Positions 1-9,900 of a stretch of DNA of 64,000 nt are shown in pieces. The translations under genes and the position numbers were made by a program. The notes under the pieces are model-generated. The model searched no databases. It was not told where the DNA came from and worked only from the letters and a program-made list of their open reading frames with translations. This stretch comes from Paenibacillus kobensis NBRC 15729 (GTDB lineage Bacteria; Bacillota; Bacilli; Paenibacillales; Paenibacillaceae), in assembly GCF_004000825.1 (NCBI RefSeq), contig NZ_BILZ01000012.1, positions 1 to 64,000 of the forward strand. The letters run 5' to 3'. The stretch's first letter is position 1. Each line of letters starts with the position of its first letter.

Positions 1-3000
1 CTGGCGGAGCCGGCGGACCTGACCCGCGATATTCGGGTCAGATCCGCCGAGCAGGACGACGTCTTCGAGCAGCAGCTTGAAGTCGTCGTCCTGCTGCTGC
101 ACGGCGGCCAGCACGAGCGCGAGGCCGCCCTTGGCCAGCTTGTCCGCGTGCCGCTTCCAGATCGCCGGGAACGCTACCGCCTCGACGCGCAGGATGCGGT
201 CCTCGACCTCGAGGAATGCCATCGGCTGCCCTTTGCGCGTCATCATCGGCTTCACGGACACGACCATGACCGGGAAGACGGCCATCGTGCCGTCCGGCTG
301 ATCCGCCAGATCGACGAGCCGGTCGACGCCGTGCGGCTCGAGCGCTTCCTCGATCGCATCGATCGGATGACCGGACAAATAGAGGCCGAGCAGTTCCCGC
401 TCCAGCTCCAGCTTCTGCGCCGTCGTGAACGGCTTCACGTCCGGCAGCTCGACCTCCCAGTTAATCACTTCCTCGAAGCCGAACAGGTCGATCTGCAATT
501 CCTCGCGGTCTTTGCGCCACTTCGCTGCCGCATCGACAATCTCGTCGAGCCCGCCGAGCAGCTGCGCCCGGTGGCCCGGCAGCGAATCGGATGCTCCCGC
601 CATGACGAGGGACTCCGTCACCCGCTTGTTGACGACGCGAAGGTCGACGCGGCGGCACATATCGGTAAGGCTGTCATACGGCCGCTCCGCCCGCTCTTTC
701 ATGATCGATTCGATCGCCTGCGTGCCCACATTCTTCACCGAGGCCAAGCCGAACCGGATCGCGCCAGCGCTCGGCTTGCCCTTCGACGTCACATTGGCGT
801 CTGCATTCCCATCCTGCTGCCCCGCTCCCAGCGGCGTCGTCCCGTCACCGCCGCCAATACGAGAGCTGCCAGCCGATTCTTCGTGCGCCTCTTCAACTGG
901 TGCAGACCCATACGGCTGTTCGACTGCCGACCCGCTCGTACCACGCTCCACTGCTGCGAGCGCCGCCGATTCTTCGGCCACACGTTTCACTGGCGTAAAC
1001 GTCACGCCGCTTTCGTTCACATCCGGCGGCAGAACGTCGATGCCCATGCGCCTGCATTCGTCGACATATTCCGCCGTTTTCCGCTGGTTGCCGGTTACCG
1101 AAGCCAACATCGAAGCCATGAACGGCACCGGGTAATGCGCCTTCAAATAAGCGGTCTGGAAGGCAAGTACGCCATATGCCGCCGCGTGAGCACGCGGAAA
1201 ACCGTAATCTGCGAACCGGACAATCATATCGTATACCCGGTTCGCATCGGTTTCCTTATACCCCTGCTTCAGACTTCCTGCGACAAAATGCGCGCGTTCC
1301 TCATCCAGCACTTCGCGCTTCTTCTTGGACACGGCACGGCGCAGCAAGTCCGCTTCGCCAAGCGAGAATCCCGCCATCGCCGAGGCGATCTGCATGATCT
1401 GCTCTTGGTAAACGATAATGCCGTACGTATCGGACAGAATCGGTTCCAGCGACGGATGCGGATATTCGACCTCGATCAGCCCGTGCTTGCCTTGAATATA
1501 TTTCGGAATAAACTCCATCGGACCCGGACGGTACAGCGCCAGCACCGAGACGATATCTTCGAACGAAGACGGCTTCATCTCTTTCAGCACACGTCTTACG
1601 CCGGTCGACTCCAATTGGAAAATGCCTGTCGTCTCACCGCGCCCCAGCATCTCGTACGTCTGCGGATCGTCGTCGCGGATATGGCGGAAATCGATTTCTC
1701 TGCCATACAGCTCCTTCACCCATCGCAGCGTCCGCTCGACGATCGATAAGGTGCGCAATCCGAGAAAATCCATCTTGAGCAGTCCGACCGCTTCCAGGTT
1801 CTCCATCGAATACTGCGTCAGCGCCGTACGCTCGGTTCCGGCTTGCAGCGGCACGTAATGCGTCAAAGGCTCCTGTGAAATCACGACTCCCGCGGCGTGC
1901 GTCGAGGCGTGGCGGGGCATCCCTTCGACCTTCATCGCCATCTTCAGCAGCGCATCGGTGCGCGGCTGTCGCTCGCAGGCTTCGCGCAGCTCGGAGGTCG
2001 TCCGAAGCGCCTCCTCCAGCGTAATGCCAAGCTGATTGGGGATCAGCTTCGCCGCCCGGTCGACTTCGCCGAACGGCACGTTCATCGCACGGCCTACGTC
2101 GCGCACAGCTGCGCGTGCGGCCATGGTACCGAACGTAATAATTTGCGCGACATGCTCCTCGCCGTACTTCGCGCTGACGTAAGCGATGACCTCATCGCGC
2201 CGCTCGTCGTTGAAGTCGATATCGATATCGGGCATCGATACCCGTTCCGGATTGAGGAACCGCTCGAAGAGCAGCTTGTACTTGAGCGGGTCGACGTCCG
2301 TAATGCGCAGCACATAAGCGACGAGACTGCCTGCCGAAGAGCCCCGTCCCGGACCGGTACGGATGCCTCGTTCATGCGCGAACCGGATGAAATCCCACAC
2401 GATCAGAAAATAATCGCTGTACCCCATCCGGTCAATTACTGCAAGCTCATATTGCAGCCGTTCCAACGCCTCTTCGCTCGGCGTACCTTCGTATCTCGCG
2501 TCCAGCCCGTCCTTGCACAGCGCAGCCAGATAAGCAGCGCTTGTCATGCCGGCAGGGACCGGCCGGAACGTCGGCAGCGCCGCACGTCCGAGCGTCAGCT
2601 CGAGCCGGCATTTGTCCGCGATCTCTGCCGTATTCGTTATCGCTTCCGGCACATGGCGGAACAGCGCCGCCATCTCGTCGCCGCTCTTCAGATAGAGCTG
2701 GTCGCTCGCCATCTTCAGACGGTCTTCGTCGTCGACCGTTTTGCCTGTGCCGATGCAGATGAGCACATCCTGCATCGCCGCGTCCTCCGTACGCAAATAG
2801 TGCGCATCGTTCGTCGCCGCAAGCTTGACGCCGATCTCTCGAGCGAGCTCGATCAGCCCGGGCATCACTTTCTTTTGCTCCAAAATGCCGTGGTCTTGAA
2901 GCTCAATATAATAATCGCCGCCGAATATCGCCTTATACCGCAGCGCCGCCGCTTTCGCTTCTTCCGGGCGTCCGTGCAGCAGATGCTGCGGCACTTCGCC

Positions 3001-3441
3001 GCCGAGGCACGAGCTTAAGCAGATGAGCCCTTCCGCATGCTCAGCGAGCGCTTCCATATCGATGCGCGGCTTATAGTGAAGCCCTTCCAGTTGTCCGATC
3101 GTAACGAGCTTCATCAGATTGCGGTAGCCGGTCTCGTTCTTCGCCAGCAGAATAAGATGATAGATCGGATTCTCTTTTCTCGTTCCTTTATCGAACCGCG
3201 ATCCCGCGGTCATATAAACCTCGCAGCCGATTATCGGCCGGATGCCGTTATCCCGGCATGCCTTATAGAACGGGATGGCGCCATACATCACCCCGTGGTC
3301 GGTCAGCGCGAGCGAATCCATCCCAAGCTCCGCCGCCCGTTCAGCCAGCTCGCGTATGCGGGCCGCGCCGTCCAGCAAGCTGTATTCGCTGTGCACGTGC
3401 AAATGCACGAACCGGTTCCGTCCTTGTTCCGTTACGTTCAT
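1..3441 (-). CDS. dnaE: DNA polymerase III subunit alpha, DnaE type (3' end beyond the window)
   Basis: Catalytic subunit of a replicative DNA polymerase. The minus-strand frame is open from an ATG at 3441 to the window edge, about 1,147 codons, so only the C-terminus is missing. The N-terminal PHP domain is clear (FVHLHVHSEYSLLDG near residue 12, then LTDHGVMYGA). The polymerase core carries GPGRGSSAGSLVAY and the catalytic aspartates of MPDIDIDF, followed by the YRPGPM and YQEQ motifs and a helix-hairpin-helix region. A GGAGGG ribosome site precedes the ATG. A linker of about 70 residues rich in Ala, Glu, Gly and Ser (about 770-985) separates TFTPVK from AIRFGL, where DnaE proteins are usually nearly continuous. 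Divergent ytrH-ytrI matches Bacillus gene order. Confidence 0.96.
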   Translation of the reverse strand, partial: MNVTEQGRNRFVHLHVHSEYSLLDGAARIRELAERAAELGMDSLALTDHGVMYGAIPFYKACRDNGIRPIIGCEVYMTAGSRFDKGTRKENPIYHLILLAKNETGYRNLMKLVTIGQLEGLHYKPRIDMEALAEHAEGLICLSSCLGGEVPQHLLHGRPEEAKAAALRYKAIFGGDYYIELQDHGILEQKKVMPGLIELAREIGVKLAATNDAHYLRTEDAAMQDVLICIGTGKTVDDEDRLKMASDQLYLKSGDEMAALFRHVPEAITNTAEIADKCRLELTLGRAALPTFRPVPAGMTSAAYLAALCKDGLDARYEGTPSEEALERLQYELAVIDRMGYSDYFLIVWDFIRFAHERGIRTGPGRGSSAGSLVAYVLRITDVDPLKYKLLFERFLNPERVSMPDIDIDFNDERRDEVIAYVSAKYGEEHVAQIITFGTMAARAAVRDVGRAMNVPFGEVDRAAKLIPNQLGITLEEALRTTSELREACERQPRTDALLKMAMKVEGMPRHASTHAAGVVISQEPLTHYVPLQAGTERTALTQYSMENLEAVGLLKMDFLGLRTLSIVERTLRWVKELYGREIDFRHIRDDDPQTYEMLGRGETTGIFQLESTGVRRVLKEMKPSSFEDIVSVLALYRPGPMEFIPKYIQGKHGLIEVEYPHPSLEPILSDTYGIIVYQEQIMQIASAMAGFSLGEADLLRRAVSKKKREVLDEERAHFVAGSLKQGYKETDANRVYDMIVRFADYGFPRAHAAAYGVLAFQTAYLKAHYPVPFMASMLASVTGNQRKTAEYVDECRRMGIDVLPPDVNESGVTFTPVKRVAEESAALAAVERGTSGSAVEQPYGSAPVEEAHEESAGSSRIGGGDGTTPLGAGQQDGNADANVTSKGKPSAGAIRFGLASVKNVGTQAIESIMKERAERPYDSLTDMCRRVDLRVVNKRVTESLVMAGASDSLPGHRAQLLGGLDEIVDAAAKWRKDREELQIDLFGFEEVINWEVELPDVKPFTTAQKLELERELLGLYLSGHPIDAIEEALEPHGVDRLVDLADQPDGTMAVFPVMVVSVKPMMTRKGQPMAFLEVEDRILRVEAVAFPAIWKRHADKLAKGGLALVLAAVQQQDDDFKLLLEDVVLLGGSDPNIAGQVRRLRQ

Positions 3442-3601
3442 CGCCGTCCGTCCCTCCTCCACCGTACCGAATGATACAATACGACTATTTTATCATAATC
3501 AAGCCCTCACAGCCCATACAATGTAGCAATGGCCGGACAGGCCGACTAGGGGCTGCGCCGCATGGCGGACAAGTCCACTGCGAACGGGAGGCAGCTTGCC
3601 C

Positions 3602-3931
3602 ATGTTGAACAGCATTCTGTCCAAAGCAATCCTCGATTTTCTTATCGCATTCGGTGTCGTCGTCGGCGGCTCGATGCTGGCCGGCATTGGCGCCGTGCTC
3701 GTCATGACGCCTCCGTCCATCTCCATGCTCGAGACGGCCGCCAAGCTGAAAATATGGGCGATCGTCGCCGCTGTCGGCGGTTCGATCGATCCGATGCGAT
3801 ACATCGAAAGCAACTTGCTCGAAGGCCATTTCTCGCCCGTTGCCGTGCAGATCTTCTATATTGTCTGCTCCTTCCTCGGCGCGCACGTTGGGACCGAGCT
3901 GATCAAAGCGGTCTGCCGAGGCAGTGCGTAG
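3602..3931 (+). CDS. ytrH: YtrH family sporulation membrane protein
   Basis: Small integral membrane protein required for efficient sporulation in Bacillus subtilis, where it belongs to the sigma-E regulon. The product is about 109 residues, with hydrophobic segments at roughly residues 8-35, 50-62 and 82-102, and the LKIWAIVAAVGG segment resembles the family. I chose the ATG at 3602 because GGGAGG at 3586-3591 sits 10 bases upstream; a TTG at 3596 in the same frame is possible but only 4 bases from that site. It is divergent from dnaE and directly followed by ytrI, the conserved Bacillales arrangement. Identification rests on context plus sequence resemblance. Confidence 0.85.
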   Translation: MLNSILSKAILDFLIAFGVVVGGSMLAGIGAVLVMTPPSISMLETAAKLKIWAIVAAVGGSIDPMRYIESNLLEGHFSPVAVQIFYIVCSFLGAHVGTELIKAVCRGSA

Positions 3932-3932
3932 C

Positions 3933-4430
3933 ATGCGGGTGCCACCATTCGAACGGTTCGCTCGCTATGTCAAGTACGGCATGATTCTAATGCTTGGCGG
4001 CGTCGTCGGCGCTGCCGTCTATCACTCCATCTACATGAGCAGCTTCGAGAGGGTGACACAACTAAACCATGATTTGCAGGAGCAATTGGAGCAGTACGGG
4101 CGGGATATCGAAGGGTTGAACAAATACAAAAACCAGCACACCGTCATCAAAAGCATCGTACCGATCATTCTAAAAGAGGAAGAGCCGCTCAATGAACTCG
4201 TCGAAGCGGAGTTGAAGAAACGGTTGAAGGAGGATTTGTCCGTATTCATAGGCACGAGCATCTATCAGATCGACGACAATGCCGAATTCGCAAGCAAGCT
4301 GTTGAAGGACAAAATCTATGTCAGCGTACGCGGAGCCGATTACCGCATTACGATACGCACGGTGCTGGTCGCCGACAATGTGCTGCAAGTATGGGTGCGT
4401 GCTGTGAAATATGAGAGACCGCCTGCGTAA
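3933..4430 (+). CDS. ytrI: YtrI family sporulation membrane protein
   Basis: Partner of YtrH in sporulation. One membrane segment near the N-terminus (about residues 14-33) is followed by a coiled-coil stretch rich in Gln, Glu and Leu (about 40-65) and a soluble C-terminal domain, the expected YtrI layout. The ATG at 3933 lies 1 base after the ytrH stop codon; a GTG at 3924 overlapping ytrH by 8 bases is an alternative start. The two genes are surely cotranscribed and end at the hairpin at 4501-4522. In B. subtilis nrnA and ytpI follow; here fabF and the CRISPR locus intervene before ytpI. Confidence 0.82.
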   Translation: MRVPPFERFARYVKYGMILMLGGVVGAAVYHSIYMSSFERVTQLNHDLQEQLEQYGRDIEGLNKYKNQHTVIKSIVPIILKEEEPLNELVEAELKKRLKEDLSVFIGTSIYQIDDNAEFASKLLKDKIYVSVRGADYRITIRTVLVADNVLQVWVRAVKYERPPA

Positions 4431-4500
4431 CAACAACGTTACCTCCTTATGCCACGAAAAATAGGCCAACCAGAAATCTCTGGCTGACCTAATCATACGA

Positions 4501-4522
4501 AAGAGCCCCGAAAGGCTCTTTT
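4501..4522. terminator. Bidirectional terminator between ytrI and fabF
   Basis: AAAGAGCC and GGCTCTTT form an 8-bp stem with a 6-base loop. The outer A/T pairs supply a T-run on either strand, so it can serve both convergent units. A second inverted repeat lies just before it at about 4464-4491. Confidence 0.8.
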
Positions 4523-4551
4523 TCTATTAACGGCAAGCTGTCGCGATTAAC

Positions 4552-5790
4552 CTATTCTTCATACCGCTGAATAACAATAACCGCATTGTGTCCGCCGAAG
4601 CCGAAGGAATTGGATAACCCGGTTCGCAGCGGCGCTTCGAGCGGCTTGGTTGGAACGTTCGTCAATCCGCACTCCGCATCCAACTGCTGCAGATTGGCTG
4701 TCGGCGGCACGATGCCGCTGCGCAGCGACTGAATGAGCGCAATCGCCTCAACGCCGCCAGCTGCGCCAAGCATATGGCCGAGCATCGATTTGTTCGCCGT
4801 AACCGGAATGCGGGCGGCATGCTCGCCGAACAGACGGATGATCGCCTGCCCTTCCGAACGGTCGCCGACCCCTGTGCTCGTTGCATGGGCGCTGATGACG
4901 TCGACTTCGGACGGCTGAATGCCCGCATCGGCCAGCGCCGTACGCATCGCCTTCTGCGCCCCCTCGCCTTCCGGATGCGTCGCTACGACGTGATAAGCAT
5001 CCGAGCTTGCGCCGTACCCGGTCACCTCGGCGTATATCCGAGCTTCTCTACGTCTTGCATGCGCCAACGATTCCAGAACGACGATACCGGCTCCTTCTGC
5101 CATAACGAAGCCGTCGCGGTCGGCATCGAACGGCCGGCTCGCCCGCGTCGGATCGTCGTTGCGCGTTGACAATGCATGCGCATTGCCGAAGCTTGCCAGC
5201 GATATCTCGGTTATGGTCGCTTCTGCGCCGCCTGCGATTACGACATCGGCGATGCCGAGCCGGATGAGTCTCATCGCTTCGCCGATCGACGTATTGCCGA
5301 TCGAGCATGCCGTCACGGGAGCCAGAGTTGGTCCCGTAGCGCCGAACCGGATGCTGATGGTGGCAGCCGCCATATTCGCAATCAGCATCGGCACGAGCAT
5401 CGGGCTTACTCTGTCCGGCCCGCGCTCACGCAATATGCCATCCTGCTCGAGCAAAGTATTCAGACCGCCGATGCCCGACCCGACGTATACGCCGACCCGG
5501 TCACGGTCTATCTCGTCCAACTTCAGTCCCGAATCATCGATCGCTTGTTCCGCCGCTGCCACTGCGAACTGAACGAAACGGTCCATTTTGCGAGCTTCCT
5601 TCCGGCCGAACCGGCCCTCCGCATCGAACGAGCCGACAACACCCGCAATTTGCGTCTTGAGCTTATCTGTATATGGCGCATCCACGCGCGCAATGCCCGA
5701 ATCCCCATTCAGCATTCGGCTCCACATCTCTTCTACTTTATTGCCAAGAGGCGAAATGACGCCCATGCCTGTTACGACGACACGTTCCAT
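4552..5790 (-). CDS. fabF: Beta-ketoacyl-ACP synthase II (FabF family)
   Basis: Condenses malonyl-ACP with acyl-ACP in fatty-acid elongation in the cytoplasm. The 412-residue length is normal for FabF. The catalytic triad is intact: Cys162 in TACSIGNTS, His302 in SAHATSTGVGD and His339 in NKSMLGHMLGAAGG, with the adjacent Lys334. The glycine-rich GFGGHNA motif is near the C-terminus. AAGGAG lies upstream of the ATG. It stands alone, without acpP, fabD or fabG neighbours, so it may be a second copy beside a main fab cluster elsewhere, or a specialised synthase. Alternative: a polyketide-type ketosynthase, less likely given the full FabF-like sequence. Confidence 0.93.
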   Translation of the reverse strand: MERVVVTGMGVISPLGNKVEEMWSRMLNGDSGIARVDAPYTDKLKTQIAGVVGSFDAEGRFGRKEARKMDRFVQFAVAAAEQAIDDSGLKLDEIDRDRVGVYVGSGIGGLNTLLEQDGILRERGPDRVSPMLVPMLIANMAAATISIRFGATGPTLAPVTACSIGNTSIGEAMRLIRLGIADVVIAGGAEATITEISLASFGNAHALSTRNDDPTRASRPFDADRDGFVMAEGAGIVVLESLAHARRREARIYAEVTGYGASSDAYHVVATHPEGEGAQKAMRTALADAGIQPSEVDVISAHATSTGVGDRSEGQAIIRLFGEHAARIPVTANKSMLGHMLGAAGGVEAIALIQSLRSGIVPPTANLQQLDAECGLTNVPTKPLEAPLRTGLSNSFGFGGHNAVIVIQRYEE

Positions 5791-6027
5791 ATCGGCCTAC
5801 ACTCCTTGTGCGCGCTTCGCCGTCCGCCGCCTATTACGGATTCATGTTCGGAACCGGGCGGCCATCGGACTGCTGCGCTTCATTTTTAGTACCTGGTATT
5901 AAACATGTTCCCACAGTCTGTATCCTATTACAAGTTGTTGTTTATCCTAGTATAATGGGTACTATGAAATAGCATTCAACGGAAAATCATATACCGCTTT
6001 GAACGAAGAAAGTGAGGTTTCGACCCA

Positions 6028-6897
6028 ATGAACCAGAGCGCGAGACTCGCGGCGTTGTCGACTTTCCTAAAGACGCAGCGCTCCAAAATATCGCCGGAAT
6101 CGGCTGGCCTGCCAGCCGGCACACGCAGACGGACGCCCGGACTGCGGCGGGAGGAAGTCGCTGCGATTGCAGGTGTCAGCACGACTTGGTATACGTGGCT
6201 GGAGCAAGGACGCGACATACAGGCGTCGCCCGCCGTTCTGGATGCAATTGCCTCCGCATTGCGGCTGACACATGATGAGCGAAACTATTTGTACGATCTT
6301 GCGCTGGAGAGCAGTTCGTTAGCGGGCAGTTCGGCTGTCGAGCAGAATCCTTACACACAAGACGATATCAGTCCGCCCCTTCGCAAAATTTTGCAGGAGC
6401 TGCGCCAGTGCCCTTCCATCGTCTCGGACCGCCGCTGCCAGATCGTCGGATGGAACGAGGCTGCCTCGCATGTCTTTCTGGACTTCTCGCAAGTGCCTGA
6501 GGAAGAGCGGAACATGATCAGGGTGCTGTTCACCCGGCAGGAGCTTAGAAGACTTGCCGTCAACTGGAAGGAATTCGCCAGCGGCTACCTGTCGATCTTC
6601 CGCGCGTATTACGGTCAATATGTCGAAGACAATTGGTACGATCGGTTTCTGAAGGAGATGACGGAGCTGCATCCCGATTTTCAGGAGCTGTGGGAGCACA
6701 GCCAGGTAAGCACGGCGCCTGAAGTCGTCTTGGAGTTCCGGCATGCAAAGGCGGGCAAGATGTTGTTCCATCTTACTTCGCTTCAACTGCAGGGCGGGTC
6801 CGATCTGCGGTGCAGCATTTACACGCCAGCACCGGAGAGCTCGACAGAGGCGAAGCTGGTGAAGTTGATGGGGCCTGCACGGGGTGCGACCCTCTAA
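6028..6897 (+). CDS. XRE-family regulator with MmyB-like ligand-binding domain
   Basis: One-component transcription regulator. Residues about 8-90 form an XRE-type helix-turn-helix with the typical signature RTPGLRREEVAAIAGVSTTWYTWLEQGR. Residues about 105-280 form the C-terminal MmyB-like (MLTR ligand-binding) domain, whose ligand is usually unknown and may be a fatty acid in some homologues. AAAGTGAGG at about 6009-6017 is the ribosome site. It is divergent from fabF across about 237 bp, which makes fabF a natural candidate target, but that is inference only. The gene ends 29 bp before the oldest repeat of CRISPR array 1. Confidence 0.88.
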   Translation: MNQSARLAALSTFLKTQRSKISPESAGLPAGTRRRTPGLRREEVAAIAGVSTTWYTWLEQGRDIQASPAVLDAIASALRLTHDERNYLYDLALESSSLAGSSAVEQNPYTQDDISPPLRKILQELRQCPSIVSDRRCQIVGWNEAASHVFLDFSQVPEEERNMIRVLFTRQELRRLAVNWKEFASGYLSIFRAYYGQYVEDNWYDRFLKEMTELHPDFQELWEHSQVSTAPEVVLEFRHAKAGKMLFHLTSLQLQGGSDLRCSIYTPAPESSTEAKLVKLMGPARGATL

Positions 6898-6926
6898 CGT
6901 AGCTAACGGGCTTCCTGTACTATCCC

Positions 6927-9900
6927 ATTTCAATCCACGCACCCACACGTGGTGCGACTCTTAGCGTCAACGGGCTCGGCGCCAAGCCGATCAAATTTCA
7001 ATCCACGCTCCTACATGGGGTGCGACGCCTGATAGACCGGATCGGAGTTAGGGTCGTACGAATTTCAATCCACGCACCCACATGGGGTGCGTCACTTCGT
7101 GCTTTTGTACGCTTCCCCGAAGGCTTCCGTCATTTCAATCCACGCACCCGTATGGGGTGCGACATATCCATGTATCCGCTTGCCGGGATTGGCTTCATAT
7201 TTCAATCCACGCACCCGCATGAGGTGCGACACAGATCAGGTACTCGAAGTCGTACTAGCGCGTATTCCAATCCACGCACCCGCATGGGGTGCGACTTCGA
7301 GTTGGTGGACGGAACAAACATGTTTTTCGGATTTCAATCCACGCACCCGCATGGGGTGCGACTATAAATCCGGTCTTTCCATAAACACGGTCAGCGATTT
7401 CAATCCACGCACCCGCATGGGGTGCGACAGGTAGTTGCACCGCAGATCGGAGTGTCGGTTGAGATTTCAATCCACGCACCCGCATGGGGTGCGACAGGCG
7501 AGACGCAAGCGAGCATCCTTCGCTCATGATTTCAATCCACGCACCCGCATGGGGTGCGACCAGTACATCTACACTGCGCTCCAGCTGCAAGAACATTTCA
7601 ATCCACGCACCCGCATAGGGTGCGACGTGTGGTGATCTAACTTTAAGTGACTGCTTCCGCATTTCAATCCACGCACCCGCATGGGGTGCGACGTACTCTT
7701 CAACGGCTGCTATTAGGTCAGATTGATTATTTCAATCCACGCACCCGCATGGGGTGCGACGACTTTGAACCGTTCGATACTGATTGGCAGATTAACATTT
7801 CAATCCACGCACCCGCATGTGGTGCGACATTATGGTTTTGCGGCGAATGCCGCCATCGAGTCATTTCAATCCACGCACCCGCATGGGGTGCGACTCGCAT
7901 GTTTCTTGCGCCCAACAACCGTTATCCAAATTTCAATCCACGCACCCGCATGGGGTGCGACTGGACAGTCCGACTCGCACTGGTGCCACGGATCGAATTT
8001 CAATCCACGCACCCGCATGGGGTGCGACCAGGCTCAAAACGTGATGGACTTTGTGCTGTATCATTTCAATCCACGCACCCGCATGGGGTGCGACCTCGTT
8101 TACTACAGCCAGGAAGACTCGCGCTGGCGATTTCAATCCACGCACCCGTATGGGGTGCGACTCCGTTCGGGGAAGCACTCATCAGGGTACATCAATTTCA
8201 ATCCACGCACCCGCATGGGGTGCGACGAAATAGACGCTGTTTGGATCCGCCAGGAGCTGGTATTTCAATCCACGCACCCGCATGGGGTGCGACGTTCCAC
8301 CAACGAATTCGTAAAGGTTGGACTGAGATTTCAATCCACGCACCCGCATGGGGTGCGACCCAATCTACCGATGTGATATTCCCATCATCAAAAATTTCAA
8401 TCCACGCACCCGCATGGGGTGCGACGATTTCTGGTCGTGAATTCGATTAATCATGGTTAATTTCAATCCACGCACCCGCATGGGGTGCGACATGGTTGCA
8501 ATTAATGATCAGACAATACGGATTGATTTCAATCCACGCACCCGCATGGGGTGCGACGTGCAGCTGCTCGAGACGACAAAGCTGTCCGAGACAATTTCAA
8601 TCCACGCACCCGCATGGGGTGCGACGGAATGGACTAGGACGGAAATGCGATTTAAGAAAATTTCAATCCACGCACCCGCATGGGGTGCGACAAGCTGACA
8701 TTCCCTGAGGGGCCGGCAGTAACCAATTTCAATCCACGCACCCGCATGGGGTGCGACCCCATCAAAGCCGCTGAATATTCACCTCCGGTACGCTATTTCA
8801 ATCCACGCACCCGCATGGGGTGCGACACTGATCTCTTTAACCTTTCGAGCGTTTATCTGCGATTTCAATCCACGCACCCGCATGGGGTGCGACTAGTCAG
8901 CGGGCTCGATTGTCGTTTTCAAAAGGATTTCAATCCACGCACCCGCATGGGGTGCGACGTTATATTGGCCATTACGTGGGGCCTGTTCATCAAATTTCAA
9001 TCCACGCACCCGCATGGGGTGCGACGCGAACAGCGAATCCGTTTCTTGCCGCAAGTCTTATTTCAATCCACGCACCCGCATGGGGTGCGACGGCTTCTCA
9101 ATCCGGTTCGCGCTGCTGGACAATGATTTCAATCCACGCACCCGCATGGGGTGCGACAGTGCGGATCCGGACGACGAAGCAGAGGCACAAGACATTTCAA
9201 TCCACGCACCCGCATGGGGTGCGACTAACCTCGACGGTTTCGGCGTAAGCAGTCGTGTAAATTTCAATCCACGCACCCGCATGGGGTGCGACCGAGATTA
9301 AGCCCGCTGTCCGCAAGGCCCTACATATTTCAATCCACGCACCCGCATGGGGTGCGACATTTGATAACCAACGATAAGTCAGAAGAGAAGGGAATTTCAA
9401 TCCACGCACCCGCATGGGGTGCGACGAATAGTCGCCCAAGCTTGACCGCCACTTGAAGGATTTCAATCCACGCACCCGCATGGGGTGCGACGCCCTTAAA
9501 CTTATAGATACATTCTTCTGTTTCATTTCAATCCACGCACCCGCATGGGGTGCGACACGTCGGCATCTGGCCGCTGCATAGAGAGTATGAGATTTCAATC
9601 CACGCACCCGCATGGGGTGCGACTATTGTTACTGGCCCCGTACCAGCGACCTTAAGCCATTTCAATCCACGCACCCGCATGGGGTGCGACGGGTTTATGC
9701 AAAGTTACAAGGGCTAATTAAAGACATTTCAATCCACGCACCCGCATGGGGTGCGACTGCTTCATGACGTCCGCAATCACCAACAGTTTGCATTTCAATC
9801 CACGCACCCGCATGGGGTGCGACGGTACAGAAACAACTTGTGGTAAGCACCCTCCAATTTCAATCCACGCACCCGCATGGGGTGCGACTAAAAGAGGTTA

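Noticed and set aside
148-3474. Long plus-strand frames opposite dnaE, up to 533 codons
   Set aside because: High-GC antisense shadows; the minus-strand frame encodes an unmistakable DnaE with PHP and polymerase motifs.
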